Under the pieces are notes generated by a model that saw only the letters and a list, made by a program, of their open reading frames with translations, made no database searches and was not told the DNA's origin. The position numbers were made by a program, and so were the translations under genes. 62,423 bases of DNA from Pseudopedobacter sp045629485 (lineage in GTDB: Bacteria; Bacteroidota; Bacteroidia; Sphingobacteriales; Sphingobacteriaceae), in NCBI GenBank assembly GCA_045629485.1, contig JAZQRF010000303.1, positions 1 through 62,423 of the forward strand, read 5' to 3'. Shown one piece after another: positions 17,494 through 25,163 of the stretch (positions within the stretch are counted from its first letter, which is position 1; every line of letters begins with the position of its first letter).

Positions 17494-17986
17494 TGAATAT
17501 GCCCCGTTTTATGAAGGTTATATAAAACTTGCGGGCAATAATGTGATGAGAAAGTTAAAAAATCAGTTAAATGAGATTGATGATTTTTTAGTGGAGATTC
17601 CGGAAAATAAACACAATTTTGCTTATGCAGACGGAAAATGGACAGTGAAACAGGTCATCGCTCATCTGATTGATACCGAGCGTATAATGGCCTACCGGGC
17701 AATGCGCTTTTCCAGAAATGATTTTACCGAATTAGCCGGTTACGATCAGGATGCTTATATCGCCAATATAGATATTAACAACAGGACTTATAACGACCTG
17801 GTTGATGAGCTTTTAATTATGCGCCAGGCAAATCTTTATTTTTTTAAATCTCTAAAAGAAGAAGATTATAAAAAGAAAGGTGTAGCCAATGGGAACCCGG
17901 TTTCTGTAGGTGCGTTGTTACATATTATGGCAGGACATATCGAACATCATTTTAATATTTTAAAAGAAAGATACCTGAAAAAATAA
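17474..17986 (+). CDS. DinB/YfiT-family putative metal-dependent hydrolase or thiol transferase
   Basis: 170 aa, four-helix-bundle DinB superfamily. The three histidines expected to bind a divalent metal are visible: H64 (VIAHLID) and the C-terminal pair in GHIEHH (155-159). The W-TVKQV turn (about 56-60) is characteristic. Members include bacillithiol S-transferases, so a thiol-transfer role is possible but not shown. The start may be ATG 17474 or ATG 17486; both overlap the end of the histidine kinase gene. A strong terminator follows. Confidence 0.8.
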   Translation: MYQPMSNEYAPFYEGYIKLAGNNVMRKLKNQLNEIDDFLVEIPENKHNFAYADGKWTVKQVIAHLIDTERIMAYRAMRFSRNDFTELAGYDQDAYIANIDINNRTYNDLVDELLIMRQANLYFFKSLKEEDYKKKGVANGNPVSVGALLHIMAGHIEHHFNILKERYLKK

Positions 17987-17992
17987 GTTAAA

Positions 17993-18025
17993 ATGATGGG
18001 GATCTAAACATCCCCATCATTTTTA
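17993..18025 (+). terminator. Terminator after the DinB-family gene
   Basis: Perfect 11-bp stem ATGATGGGGAT / ATCCCCATCAT (17993-18003 with 18010-18020) and a 6-base loop, then TTTTATTG. Confidence 0.9.
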
Positions 18026-18065
18026 TTGCTCGTATTTGGTTTTGCTTTTCTTTCTGCTTTTCTAG

Positions 18066-18176
18066 TCAGATAAATAAACAAATAAATCCAGGCCACCAAA
18101 AAAAGAGATCAAAGAAATAGCCTCGTTTCTTTTTTGGCCCCATAGGTTCATTTCTGTACCTGGTTGTATTAATCAT
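18066..18176 (-). CDS. Possible 36-aa basic/hydrophobic small protein
   Basis: Short open frame: a polar, basic N-terminal half (with PKKKRG) and an aromatic hydrophobic C-terminal half (FFDLFFWWPG followed by FICLFI). It lies about 40 bases downstream of the DCC-family gene in the same direction, in space otherwise empty. Family not recognised. The composition looks like a membrane-associated small protein, but length alone cannot exclude a chance frame. Confidence 0.3.
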   Translation of the reverse strand: MINTTRYRNEPMGPKKKRGYFFDLFFWWPGFICLFI

Positions 18177-18215
18177 GCGAAGGACAACAGATTCTTTAAT
18201 TTATGCAGGTTAAAG

Positions 18216-18614
18216 CTAATCAAGAAATCTGTTTTTGAGTTCGGGGCTTGGTAGTATGCAATGATCCTGTTTCCCGAACCATTTATACCTGTTTCTGGCA
18301 ATTAAATTATAAATGCCATCCCTAAAAAATTGAGGAAAAAAAATGAATGGGTAGAAAAAAGCCCATCCCCCGCCCAGGTGTTTGGCAATTTTTAATGCTG
18401 CGGCAGACCGGGTGTACACTTTTCCTTCAGAAAGGAAAACCACCGTATCTAAATTTGTTTGGCTAACAGCCACTCCAGCTAGTTTATCTTTAGCGTATGC
18501 AGATTGTAGGGAAGCAAATTTAAACTGAGCTGCCGGATCCTGTTTAATGATAAATTGTACAAAACCATTACACAGGTTACATACGCCATCAAAAAGGATC
18601 ACCTGTTCAGTCAT
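18216..18614 (-). CDS. DCC-family thiol-disulfide oxidoreductase-like protein (DUF393)
   Basis: 132 aa. The family-defining motif D9-G-V-C12-N-L-C15 is at the N-terminus (ILFDGVCNLCNG), followed by the conserved middle (FKFASLQS) and the C-terminal WFG segment. DUF393/YuxK proteins are thioredoxin-fold and probably redox-active through the CxxC, but the physiological partner is unknown. It is cytoplasmic by prediction. It follows a small membrane-protein gene on the same strand (stop at 18672), so the two may be co-transcribed. Confidence 0.9.
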   Translation of the reverse strand: MTEQVILFDGVCNLCNGFVQFIIKQDPAAQFKFASLQSAYAKDKLAGVAVSQTNLDTVVFLSEGKVYTRSAAALKIAKHLGGGWAFFYPFIFFPQFFRDGIYNLIARNRYKWFGKQDHCILPSPELKNRFLD

Positions 18615-18671
18615 TTACAATAGTACGTTTAAAGGATCCTTTATCCCAATTAAACGTGTCGAAATTAAGTC

Positions 18672-18860
18672 TTATTTTAATAAGAACCTGATTAAAGAAA
18701 CTTCTCCCGACTTTACCAAAGTATGGGTTTTGAGAGACGATCCGGTAACCACCTCCTCGCGATCATTTTCGGTATTTATTGCTAAGGATAATCCCAAAAA
18801 TAAAATCACAGGAAGAATTAAAAGGATAAATGGCGATGCTGATAGAATTGACTTTTTCAT
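18672..18860 (-). CDS. Hypothetical small membrane-anchored or secreted protein
   Basis: 62 aa: MKKS start, one strongly hydrophobic helix (about 9-28), then a polar, mixed-charge tail of about 34 residues. This looks like an N-terminally anchored or secreted small protein. Family not recognised. It is co-directional with the DCC gene 57 bases downstream. A competing frame on the other strand (18547-18948) overlaps the DCC gene and lacks any protein-like signal, so this one is preferred. Confidence 0.5.
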   Translation of the reverse strand: MKKSILSASPFILLILPVILFLGLSLAINTENDREEVVTGSSLKTHTLVKSGEVSLIRFLLK

Positions 18861-19114
18861 TTTGTATATGTTTTATTCAAAGGTGACGAAGCCATCATCC
18901 TTTGATCATTCCTCCGGGGGTTTAGCAAATCTTGATGGTTTCTATTAATTTGATGATCAAATATTCAGCTTATCAGCAGCTTAATAAAAAGTATTATACT
19001 AACCCTACTTATTTAAAGACAAAAGCCAGAATTTGCCGACAAACGAGAATTTAAAAGAGTGATGAAGTTGGTAGATAAAAATTGCCCGTTCGTCTAAATC
19101 CCTTATATTTAAAT

Positions 19115-19140
19115 CTGGTAAAAACATACCTTTTTACCAG
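19115..19140. repeat. Perfect inverted repeat upstream of the LytS-type kinase gene
   Basis: CTGGTAAAAA / TTTTTACCAG, a 10-bp perfect inverted repeat with a 6-base spacer, ending 32 bases before the ATG at 19173. It could be an operator or an RNA hairpin in the 5' UTR. The rest of the interval 18861-19172 shows nothing clear. Confidence 0.6.
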
Positions 19141-19172
19141 CTATATAGGTTACTGCTAATATTTAGATATAC

Positions 19173-20198
19173 ATGAACTGGAAAAGAAAAGCACTGCTGC
19201 ATGGAATGGTTTGGATCTTTCTGATTGCTATTTTTACTTTAGTAGCAACTGGCGGGTTTACCTCAAGCAAAGGCTTCCTCATCCATTTCATCAACATGTC
19301 TTTGTTTAATGTTGCCATCTTTTACATTAACCTTTACCTTATTATACCGCTTACTTTAAATAAAAGAAAGTTCTTTTGGTGGTTCTTCTCCTGCTTTATT
19401 ATTGCCGTTTCATTTTCCTTTCTTAAATACGGAGAAAGCTTTTACATGTATAATGTGAGCGAGTTATTGATTACCATTAAAGGCAAACATATAGAAAGAA
19501 GCGAATTCTGGTCGAGCATCATCTCTTTTTTCCTCACCAATGGTTTTTTCCTGTTTATTAGCACTGTATATAAGTTTACTGTAGATTGGTTTTTCAACGA
19601 AAAAGAGAAAAGCGACCTCGAGAAACAAAGCCTCTCTGCCGAGCTGGCATTCTTAAAATCACAAATCAATCCTCATTTCCTGTTTAATTCTTTAAATAAT
19701 ATCTACTCGCTGGCCTATCAAAAGTCAGATGCCACACCAAATGCCATCCTGAAACTTTCGGAAATCATGCGTTATATGCTTTACGAGAGTAATGACAACA
19801 GAGTAAGCCTGCTGAAAGAAATTACCTACCTGGAAAGTTATATTGAACTGCAGAAATTGCGTTTTAAAGGCGATGCCCATGTACGCCTGGAAGTAGAAGG
19901 ACAGGTTTCGGATCAGATGATCGTACCGCTGGTGCTGATCTCATTTGTTGAAAATGCATTTAAACATGGTGTGGCCACCGACCCAAACCACCCAATTCAT
20001 ATCAATATCTCTGTTTTTGAAGATAAATTGCTTTTCACACTTCACAACAGGAAGAACAGACAGAACAAAGATCAAACCGGCGGAATAGGAATGGTAAACG
20101 TGAAAAGAAGACTCGAGATCACCTACCCCAACCAATATAAATTAAACGTTGAGAACCGGGAATTCGATTATTTTTGTGAATTATATCTAAATTTATAG
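19173..20198 (+). CDS. LytS/YehU-type sensor histidine kinase
   Basis: 341 aa. Four N-terminal membrane helices (about 10-28, 35-60, 66-84 and 112-134) carry no obvious extracellular domain. The His_kinase domain (pfam06580 type) follows, with phosphoacceptor H168 in SQINPHFLFNSLNNIY. The ATPase part contains FVENAFKHGV (N box) and GGIGMVNVKRRL (G box). It phosphorylates the LytTR regulator encoded one base further on, making a classic two-component pair. The signal is unknown. Confidence 0.93.
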   Translation: MNWKRKALLHGMVWIFLIAIFTLVATGGFTSSKGFLIHFINMSLFNVAIFYINLYLIIPLTLNKRKFFWWFFSCFIIAVSFSFLKYGESFYMYNVSELLITIKGKHIERSEFWSSIISFFLTNGFFLFISTVYKFTVDWFFNEKEKSDLEKQSLSAELAFLKSQINPHFLFNSLNNIYSLAYQKSDATPNAILKLSEIMRYMLYESNDNRVSLLKEITYLESYIELQKLRFKGDAHVRLEVEGQVSDQMIVPLVLISFVENAFKHGVATDPNHPIHINISVFEDKLLFTLHNRKNRQNKDQTGGIGMVNVKRRLEITYPNQYKLNVENREFDYFCELYLNL

Positions 20199-20199
20199 C

Positions 20200-20934
20200 A
20201 TGATACGTTGCATTGTGGTAGACGACGAGCCCCTGGCGATAGACCTGCTAACAGATTATATTTCAAAAATTCCCTTCCTGGAGCTGGTAAAGAGTTACCA
20301 AAATCCCATAGAAGCGCTTACTATGGTACAGGAAGGCAAAGCCGACCTGGTATTTCTAGATGTGCAAATGCCCGAACTCACAGGCATACAATTTTTAAAA
20401 ATCGCAAACGGCAAGTGTAAAGTAATCTTAACTACTGCCTACCAACAATATGCCCTTGAAGGTTATGAATTAAATGTTGTGGATTACCTGCTTAAGCCTA
20501 TTGCCTTCGAGAGATTTTATAAAGCGGCAGAAAAAGCCCAAAATTTATTTGGTAATGTAGCCCCTGTTTCGCAGGCAGAAGTACCGGTAATGGTAGTTCC
20601 GGCAAAAATCACTAACGACTTTATCTTTGTTAAAACAGAATATAAAATCCAAAAAATTTACCTGAACAATATCCTTTACATCGAAGGGCTTAAAGATTAC
20701 ATTTCCATTTTTACAGAGAAAGAGCGAATCATTACCTTGCAAAGCATGAAAAAAATGGAGGAGACACTCCCTTCTCCACAGTTCATGCGGGTGCATAAAT
20801 CTTATATTATTGCTATTGATAAAATAGAAAGTATAGAGCGCAGCAGAATCACTATTGGCGATAAATTGATTCCTGTTGGAGATACCCACCGTGATGATTT
20901 TTTTAAAGTAATAGACAGCAAGCACCTGAACTGA
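20200..20934 (+). CDS. LytTR-family response regulator
   Basis: 244 aa. The receiver domain (about 1-120) has acidic pocket DDE (8-10), phosphorylation site D54 (VFLDVQMPE) and Lys in YLLKPI. A LytTR DNA-binding domain (about 137-240) follows, with the typical LYIEGLKDYISIFT and MRVHKSYIIAIDKI. It is translated right after the LytS-type kinase (one-base gap). LytTR proteins bind paired 9-10 bp direct repeats; target genes are unknown, though the DUF481 gene downstream is a candidate by position. Confidence 0.94.
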   Translation: MIRCIVVDDEPLAIDLLTDYISKIPFLELVKSYQNPIEALTMVQEGKADLVFLDVQMPELTGIQFLKIANGKCKVILTTAYQQYALEGYELNVVDYLLKPIAFERFYKAAEKAQNLFGNVAPVSQAEVPVMVVPAKITNDFIFVKTEYKIQKIYLNNILYIEGLKDYISIFTEKERIITLQSMKKMEETLPSPQFMRVHKSYIIAIDKIESIERSRITIGDKLIPVGDTHRDDFFKVIDSKHLN

Positions 20935-21049
20935 TCAGATTCTCAATTTGCTGCAAGCAATCTCTTTCCCTGCATTTTTTTCAAAACCTGTAAAAGTTTG
21001 CGGGGCCTTATCACTTGTGTGTCGATTCCTAAAGTACTCCCCCTACACT

Positions 21050-21115
21050 ACAGGGACCTTATTCGGACCTTACTCGTAGATAGTCCGGGTAAGGTTCGGT
21101 TAAGTTTGTTTTGGC
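21050..21115. repeat. Array with 11-bp period of TyCGG units, able to form a hairpin
   Basis: From 21050 the sequence divides into 11-base units with TTCGG, TCCGG or a close variant at the same phase: the units beginning at 21061, 21072, 21083 and 21094. Two neighbours, GGACCTTATTC and GGACCTTACTC, are near-identical direct repeats. In RNA, 21063-21075 can pair with 21087-21099 over 13 bp, including three G-U pairs. It lies in the 276-base gap before the DUF481 gene. Confidence 0.6.
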
Positions 21116-21210
21116 TCCCTATAAATACGGCATTAGTAATGCCAGAGCATGGCACTTACCTAAATTGAAGAAGATTTAAACCTTTTTTACGCTGTGCGGT
21201 TTATAAGAAA

Positions 21211-21954
21211 ATGTATGCCCTTGCTAAAAGAAGTCTGATTACTCTTTTTTGTGCCTTAATGAGTTCGAATTTGTTTGCGCAGTTTAATGATTCTACACAA
21301 CACTATTTTAACTACTTGTCAGCCGGGACTATAAACAAAGCACAGGACGGAAATGCCTACCTTTTGAATAACGGTTTAAAGTTTAGCATTAAAAAGAAGA
21401 GCTTTGTTTCCAATTTTGGCAGCAGCTGGATTTACGGCAAGCAAAACAGCAACCTCACCAACAATGATTTCTCTACTACGCTGGATTTCAACTTATATAA
21501 AACGTTTCCCGGTTTTAATTATTGGGGCCTGGCCAATTACAACACCAGCTATTCTTTAAATATCAATCACCAGCTCTTAACGGGTTTGGGTGTAGCTTAC
21601 AACATCATTGATAAAGAAAATCAAAAGCTAAATATTAGCAATGGCATATTGTATGACCGCAGCGATATTGTTTTAGATAATGAAATGAGGGAAGTTTATA
21701 GCACTGCGAGAAATTCTTTGCGTCTGTCTTTCAAATTCACCCTCAGGAAGCTTATAATTTTAGAGAGCACCAGCTTTTTACAAAATTCATTAAACTACAG
21801 GAATGATTATATCATTAGATCTACCAACAGCTTAGGTTTTAAACTTAACGAGTGGCTATCTTTAAATTCTGCATTAAACCTCAATAAAATAAGCCGAACG
21901 AACAGAGAGAACCTGTTGCTGAGCTATGGATTAAAACTGGAAAAGTACTTTTAG
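21211..21954 (+). CDS. DUF481-like outer-membrane beta-barrel protein
   Basis: 247 aa. A signal peptide (about 1-23, ending LFAQ) and alternating polar/hydrophobic strands with aromatic girdles end in the terminal aromatic (KLEKYF) typical of outer-membrane barrels. The pattern (repeated LNI, YNT and SLSFKFT strands) resembles the DUF481/YdiY group, whose function is unknown. The gene stands alone, preceded by the 11-bp-period element and convergent with plsC (stops 3 bases apart). Confidence 0.75.
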   Translation: MYALAKRSLITLFCALMSSNLFAQFNDSTQHYFNYLSAGTINKAQDGNAYLLNNGLKFSIKKKSFVSNFGSSWIYGKQNSNLTNNDFSTTLDFNLYKTFPGFNYWGLANYNTSYSLNINHQLLTGLGVAYNIIDKENQKLNISNGILYDRSDIVLDNEMREVYSTARNSLRLSFKFTLRKLIILESTSFLQNSLNYRNDYIIRSTNSLGFKLNEWLSLNSALNLNKISRTNRENLLLSYGLKLEKYF

Positions 21955-21957
21955 GGC

Positions 21958-22692
21958 TTAATGCTCAACGATAGCTTTGATGCTGCTTTCTACATTTGCT
22001 ACCACTTCTTCCAATGGTTTCCCTGCAGGGTCTACAGGTGCTAACACCGTAAAAACAAGCTGGTGCCCAACTCCCAAAGGAAAATGCCCGTATTTATTGA
22101 GCTTCCAGGAATTTTCTATTGCTATGGGTACAATTAAGGCGTTATTTGCTTTTTTATAGAGAGTAGCAATACCCCCAACCTGGAAAGGTTTCATTTTGCC
22201 GGTTTTAGACCTTGTCCCTTCGGGAAAAATAACTGCCGACCAGTTGTTTTGTTTCATCCTGGCGCCCAGCTTGGCAATTTCTACTACACATTGCTTAGTG
22301 TCCTTTCTATCGATATTGGCTCCACCCCCATATTTCAGGTTAAACGAGATGGAAGGAATTCCTTTAGTCAGTTCTATTTTGGAGATAAACTTTGCATGGT
22401 ATTTTCGCAAGTGATAAATCATTGGCGGAATATCGTACATGCTCTGGTGGTTGGCAACGAAAATTAAAGGCCTGTCGGTAGGTAAATGTTGCTCGTTAAT
22501 AAACTTCGTTCTTATAAATAAAATCCAGGTGGTGGCTACCAGGAACCAGTTTAAAATATCTACCGATTTTTTGTGTGCACTATAACCTCCTAATTTTAAA
22601 CTTAGCCATTGTATAGGCTGAAAAATAATGAGCACTAAATAAAAGGCCAGATAGTGAACAGGTGTTAAAATATATCCAAAAAACTTATTCAT
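21958..22692 (-). CDS. plsC: 1-acyl-sn-glycerol-3-phosphate acyltransferase (PlsC family)
   Basis: Adds the second acyl chain to lysophosphatidic acid at the inner membrane. 244 aa. An N-terminal hydrophobic segment (about 8-30) and a second (49-62) precede catalytic block NHQSMYD (H82, D87). The substrate-binding block FPEGTRS lies at 156-162. The size is right for the family. It is 46 bases downstream of the Nudix gene on the same strand, so they may share a transcript. Confidence 0.92.
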   Translation of the reverse strand: MNKFFGYILTPVHYLAFYLVLIIFQPIQWLSLKLGGYSAHKKSVDILNWFLVATTWILFIRTKFINEQHLPTDRPLIFVANHQSMYDIPPMIYHLRKYHAKFISKIELTKGIPSISFNLKYGGGANIDRKDTKQCVVEIAKLGARMKQNNWSAVIFPEGTRSKTGKMKPFQVGGIATLYKKANNALIVPIAIENSWKLNKYGHFPLGVGHQLVFTVLAPVDPAGKPLEEVVANVESSIKAIVEH

Positions 22693-22738
22693 TTATTTAT
22701 GATAGATATGTAATGCAAATTTAAAACTTACAGGTTAT

Positions 22739-23311
22739 TTACAAGCCTTCTCTCAACAATTTCATTCTTAAAATTGCTGCCACACTCATCGAGTCTGTAA
22801 TCTCTCCGCTGATTACCATCTGATAGGCTTCTTCAAAAGCAACTTTCTTTACCTGTAGCTGTTCGGTCTCCTCTGGCTCTGGTGCTAATTGGGTGAAATC
22901 TTTTGCGAGGTAAATTATGGCGAGCTCATCACTCACAGAATTGGATAAATGCATTCTCAAAACCTCACTCCATTCTTTCGCCACCAAACCTGTTTCTTCC
23001 AGTAATTCGCGTTTGGCAGAATCTAATGGATCTTGATCGAATGGCCCACCACCTTCTGGCAGCTCCCAGCTGTATTGCTTTAATGGAAAACGATACTGTC
23101 CAACCAGCCATATTTGATCGTCCTCATCCATAGCGACAATACCGATGGCATAATTTTTAAAATGTACTTCACCATAAATACCTTCTCCCCCACCAGGGTT
23201 AATTACCTGATGCTCGGTTAAACTTAACCATGGATTCTCATAAACCAATTGGCTGCTAAGGGTTTTCCAGGGATTGGTTTCTTGTGTTTTTTCGTGGCCC
23301 ATAGAACGCAA
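22739..23311 (-). CDS. Nudix hydrolase, ADP-ribose pyrophosphatase-like
   Basis: 190 aa (or 187 from the second ATG, MGHEK). The Nudix helix RELLEETGL (101-109) with its metal-binding glutamates is intact, preceded by GGGP. In the strict pattern GX5EX7REUXEEXGU the first Glu position is Gln (Q93 in FDQDPLD). The N-terminal VYENPWLSLTEHQV and the GQYRFP segment resemble ADP-ribose/NudF-type enzymes that hydrolyse nucleoside diphosphate sugars. The substrate is inferred only. It lies upstream of plsC in the same direction. Confidence 0.87.
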   Translation of the reverse strand: MRSMGHEKTQETNPWKTLSSQLVYENPWLSLTEHQVINPGGGEGIYGEVHFKNYAIGIVAMDEDDQIWLVGQYRFPLKQYSWELPEGGGPFDQDPLDSAKRELLEETGLVAKEWSEVLRMHLSNSVSDELAIIYLAKDFTQLAPEPEETEQLQVKKVAFEEAYQMVISGEITDSMSVAAILRMKLLREGL

Positions 23312-23410
23312 ATTTATTTAATAAACTTATACACCCGCATTTAATGTAACATATATTTGGGTAAAATATAAATGATGTATGTATTTTTATAAACCCATCG
23401 TTTACTAAAT

Positions 23411-24427
23411 ATGATTATGATGATTAAGAATAACCTGCAATGTCTTATTTATACAATATTCACCCTTTTTCTGTTTGCCAGCTGTAGTGTTGATGAGTCT
23501 GTCTCCAATCCAGACCTTCCCATTTCAAGATTGTTGGTTTCAAGTGCTACTACAGCAAGCAATTCTACAAGCTTAAGCATGTTCTCTCCTGCAGACCAGG
23601 AAAGTCTAGGAAATCCTATTAATTTTAACATGGTTAACCCAGGCGGAAACGGTGTAGTTTATGATAATGAAAGGAACCTGGGTTTCCAGATTGGGATGCT
23701 GAACAAGACAATTCGTACCTTTTCAATTAATACGGATGGAACATTAAGAATATTAAATAGTTTTAGAGACAGTACATTAATAGACGGCCGCGGAATTGCT
23801 TATAACAGAACTGCCAACCAACTCTACGTTTCCAGTAGCACAGACAGTTTAATTCATGTTTACGACAATGCAAGTAACAAAACAGGAAATATAAGTGCTA
23901 TAAGACAACTCAAACTCACCTGCCAGCCATGGGGCCTATTTTTTGATGCAGGGAAGTTGCTGGTGGTTGGAGATCTGGAAGCAAAAAAAGTATTGGTGAT
24001 GGACAATATTTCGTCACTTACCGAAGCTACAGTATCTGCTGAACTGACTATTCCGTCTGCTAACCGATTACATGGAATATCCTATTCATCAAAAAAAGAC
24101 ATCCTAATATTAACAGATATTGGCGAAGCTACAGGCTCTTCTTCTAATGCTGATGGAGCCCTTTATATTTTTGAAGATGTGAAATCAAAATTTACTACTA
24201 GCGGCAGCCTTACACCTACAAAAACAATTACAGGCATCAACACTTCATTGGGAAATCCGGTGGATATAACTTTTGACGACAGAGAAGGTAAAGACATTAT
24301 TTATGTTGCCGAAAAAGCCAATAATAGAATTTTGGGATTTAGATTATCCAATATGGGAAATATTGCGCCTTATCTGAATGCTTTGGTGGATACATCACCC
24401 GAATCTGTTTGGGTAGACGCCAGGTAA
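23411..24427 (+). CDS. Lipoprotein with beta-propeller-like (lactonase/NHL-type) fold
   Basis: 338 aa. A lipoprotein signal with lipobox FASC (Cys about 25) predicts an envelope-anchored protein. The mature part consists of repeated beta-blade-like segments (NQLYVSSSTDSLIHVYDN, DILILTDIGEA, DIIYVAEKANNRILGF), as in six- or seven-bladed propellers such as NHL or 6-phosphogluconolactonase-like proteins. No catalytic residues could be assigned, and the binding partner is unknown. It is monocistronic by layout. Confidence 0.7.
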   Translation: MIMMIKNNLQCLIYTIFTLFLFASCSVDESVSNPDLPISRLLVSSATTASNSTSLSMFSPADQESLGNPINFNMVNPGGNGVVYDNERNLGFQIGMLNKTIRTFSINTDGTLRILNSFRDSTLIDGRGIAYNRTANQLYVSSSTDSLIHVYDNASNKTGNISAIRQLKLTCQPWGLFFDAGKLLVVGDLEAKKVLVMDNISSLTEATVSAELTIPSANRLHGISYSSKKDILILTDIGEATGSSSNADGALYIFEDVKSKFTTSGSLTPTKTITGINTSLGNPVDITFDDREGKDIIYVAEKANNRILGFRLSNMGNIAPYLNALVDTSPESVWVDAR

Positions 24428-24505
24428 GAAGTTTATAATCATTCTAAAAATACTGGTCTGTTTAAATTGAGCACTTTTTGTTATATCTTCGAAAAAAACT
24501 AAATC

Positions 24506-24934
24506 ATGTACGCAGGATTATTACACACCCATTCTATTTTAAGATATGTTGTCTTAATTTTAATATTGATAGCCATTTTTAATGCTTTAACTGCCGGCAA
24601 TAAACCCTATACAGAGGGCCACAGAAAGTTAAATCTTTTTGCGATGATCTCTGCTCATGTGCAATTATTAATAGGACTGGCATTGTACTTTATTAGTCCT
24701 GCAGTGAATTTCTCTAGCATGAGCAACCCGGTTACGCGTTACTGGAATGTAGAACATATCTCTATCATGATCATTGCGCTGGTATTGATCACTATTGGAC
24801 ATTCCAAATCTAAAAAAGCACTGGATGCAAAAGCAAAGCATAAAGCAATTGCAGTATTTTACGCTATTGGGCTTGTAATTATTCTCGTTGGAATCTTTAT
24901 GATTAAAGACAGAAACCCATGGTGGAATATGTAA
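24506..24934 (+). CDS. Four-span membrane protein with conserved-looking histidines
   Basis: 142 aa with four hydrophobic helices (about 10-28, 44-64, 82-98 and 112-132). Histidines sit near helix ends and inside (H7, H9, H51, H84, H98), which is the reason relatives in Bacteroidota are sometimes labelled cytochrome b-like. No canonical heme motif is proven here. Function unknown. The gene stands alone; the attenuator region of the trp operon follows within 60 bases. Confidence 0.7.
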   Translation: MYAGLLHTHSILRYVVLILILIAIFNALTAGNKPYTEGHRKLNLFAMISAHVQLLIGLALYFISPAVNFSSMSNPVTRYWNVEHISIMIIALVLITIGHSKSKKALDAKAKHKAIAVFYAIGLVIILVGIFMIKDRNPWWNM

Positions 24935-24980
24935 TGAATGATTGAATCTCAAGAAAATTTTTCTAATTCAATTTTCTTTA

Positions 24981-24988
24981 TATTTTTG
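24981..24988 (+). promoter_or_regulatory. -7 promoter box of the trp operon
   Basis: TATTTTTG, a full match to TAnnTTTG, ends only 5 bases before the ATG of the leader peptide. Transcription would then begin at or almost at the start codon, a leaderless arrangement. No clear -33 TTTG at standard spacing was found. Confidence 0.5.
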
Positions 24989-24993
24989 TCTCA

Positions 24994-25047
24994 ATGATAG
25001 TTAATAAAACAAATACTTTGAATTGGTGGTGGCACAATAATTTGTAG
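24994..25047 (+). CDS. trpL: trp operon leader peptide with three consecutive Trp codons
   Basis: 17-codon frame, MIVNKTNTLNWWWHNNL, ending in TAG. Three adjacent TGG codons (25024-25032) in a tiny frame directly upstream of trpE are the hallmark of ribosome-mediated attenuation: when charged tRNA-Trp is scarce the ribosome stalls there. A strong intrinsic terminator follows at 25102-25131, still ahead of trpE. Its start lies just after a promoter box. No RBS is visible, as usual for this phylum. Confidence 0.85.
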   Translation: MIVNKTNTLNWWWHNNL

Positions 25048-25101
25048 CTTCGGTAATTGTATTTGAAAAAATTGATTCTTAACCCAAACAAAAACAAATA
25101 T

Positions 25102-25131
25102 AAACCCGACGCTAAACTGTCGGGTTTTTTT
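25102..25131 (+). terminator. Attenuator terminator of the trp operon
   Basis: 9-bp perfect stem AAACCCGAC / GTCGGGTTT (25102-25110 with 25119-25127), an 8-base loop and a run of seven T. It lies between the Trp-rich leader peptide and trpE, so it should stop transcription when tryptophan is plentiful. A competing antiterminator pairing could not be identified with certainty by eye. Confidence 0.85.
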
Positions 25132-25163
25132 ATTTGCTATGGTTTTAAAGAGAAAAATTAACA

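Noticed and set aside
18547..18948. 133-codon plus-strand frame over the DCC and small membrane-protein genes
   Set aside because: Overlaps the start of the DCC gene with its clear DxxCxxC motif; no protein-like features of its own.
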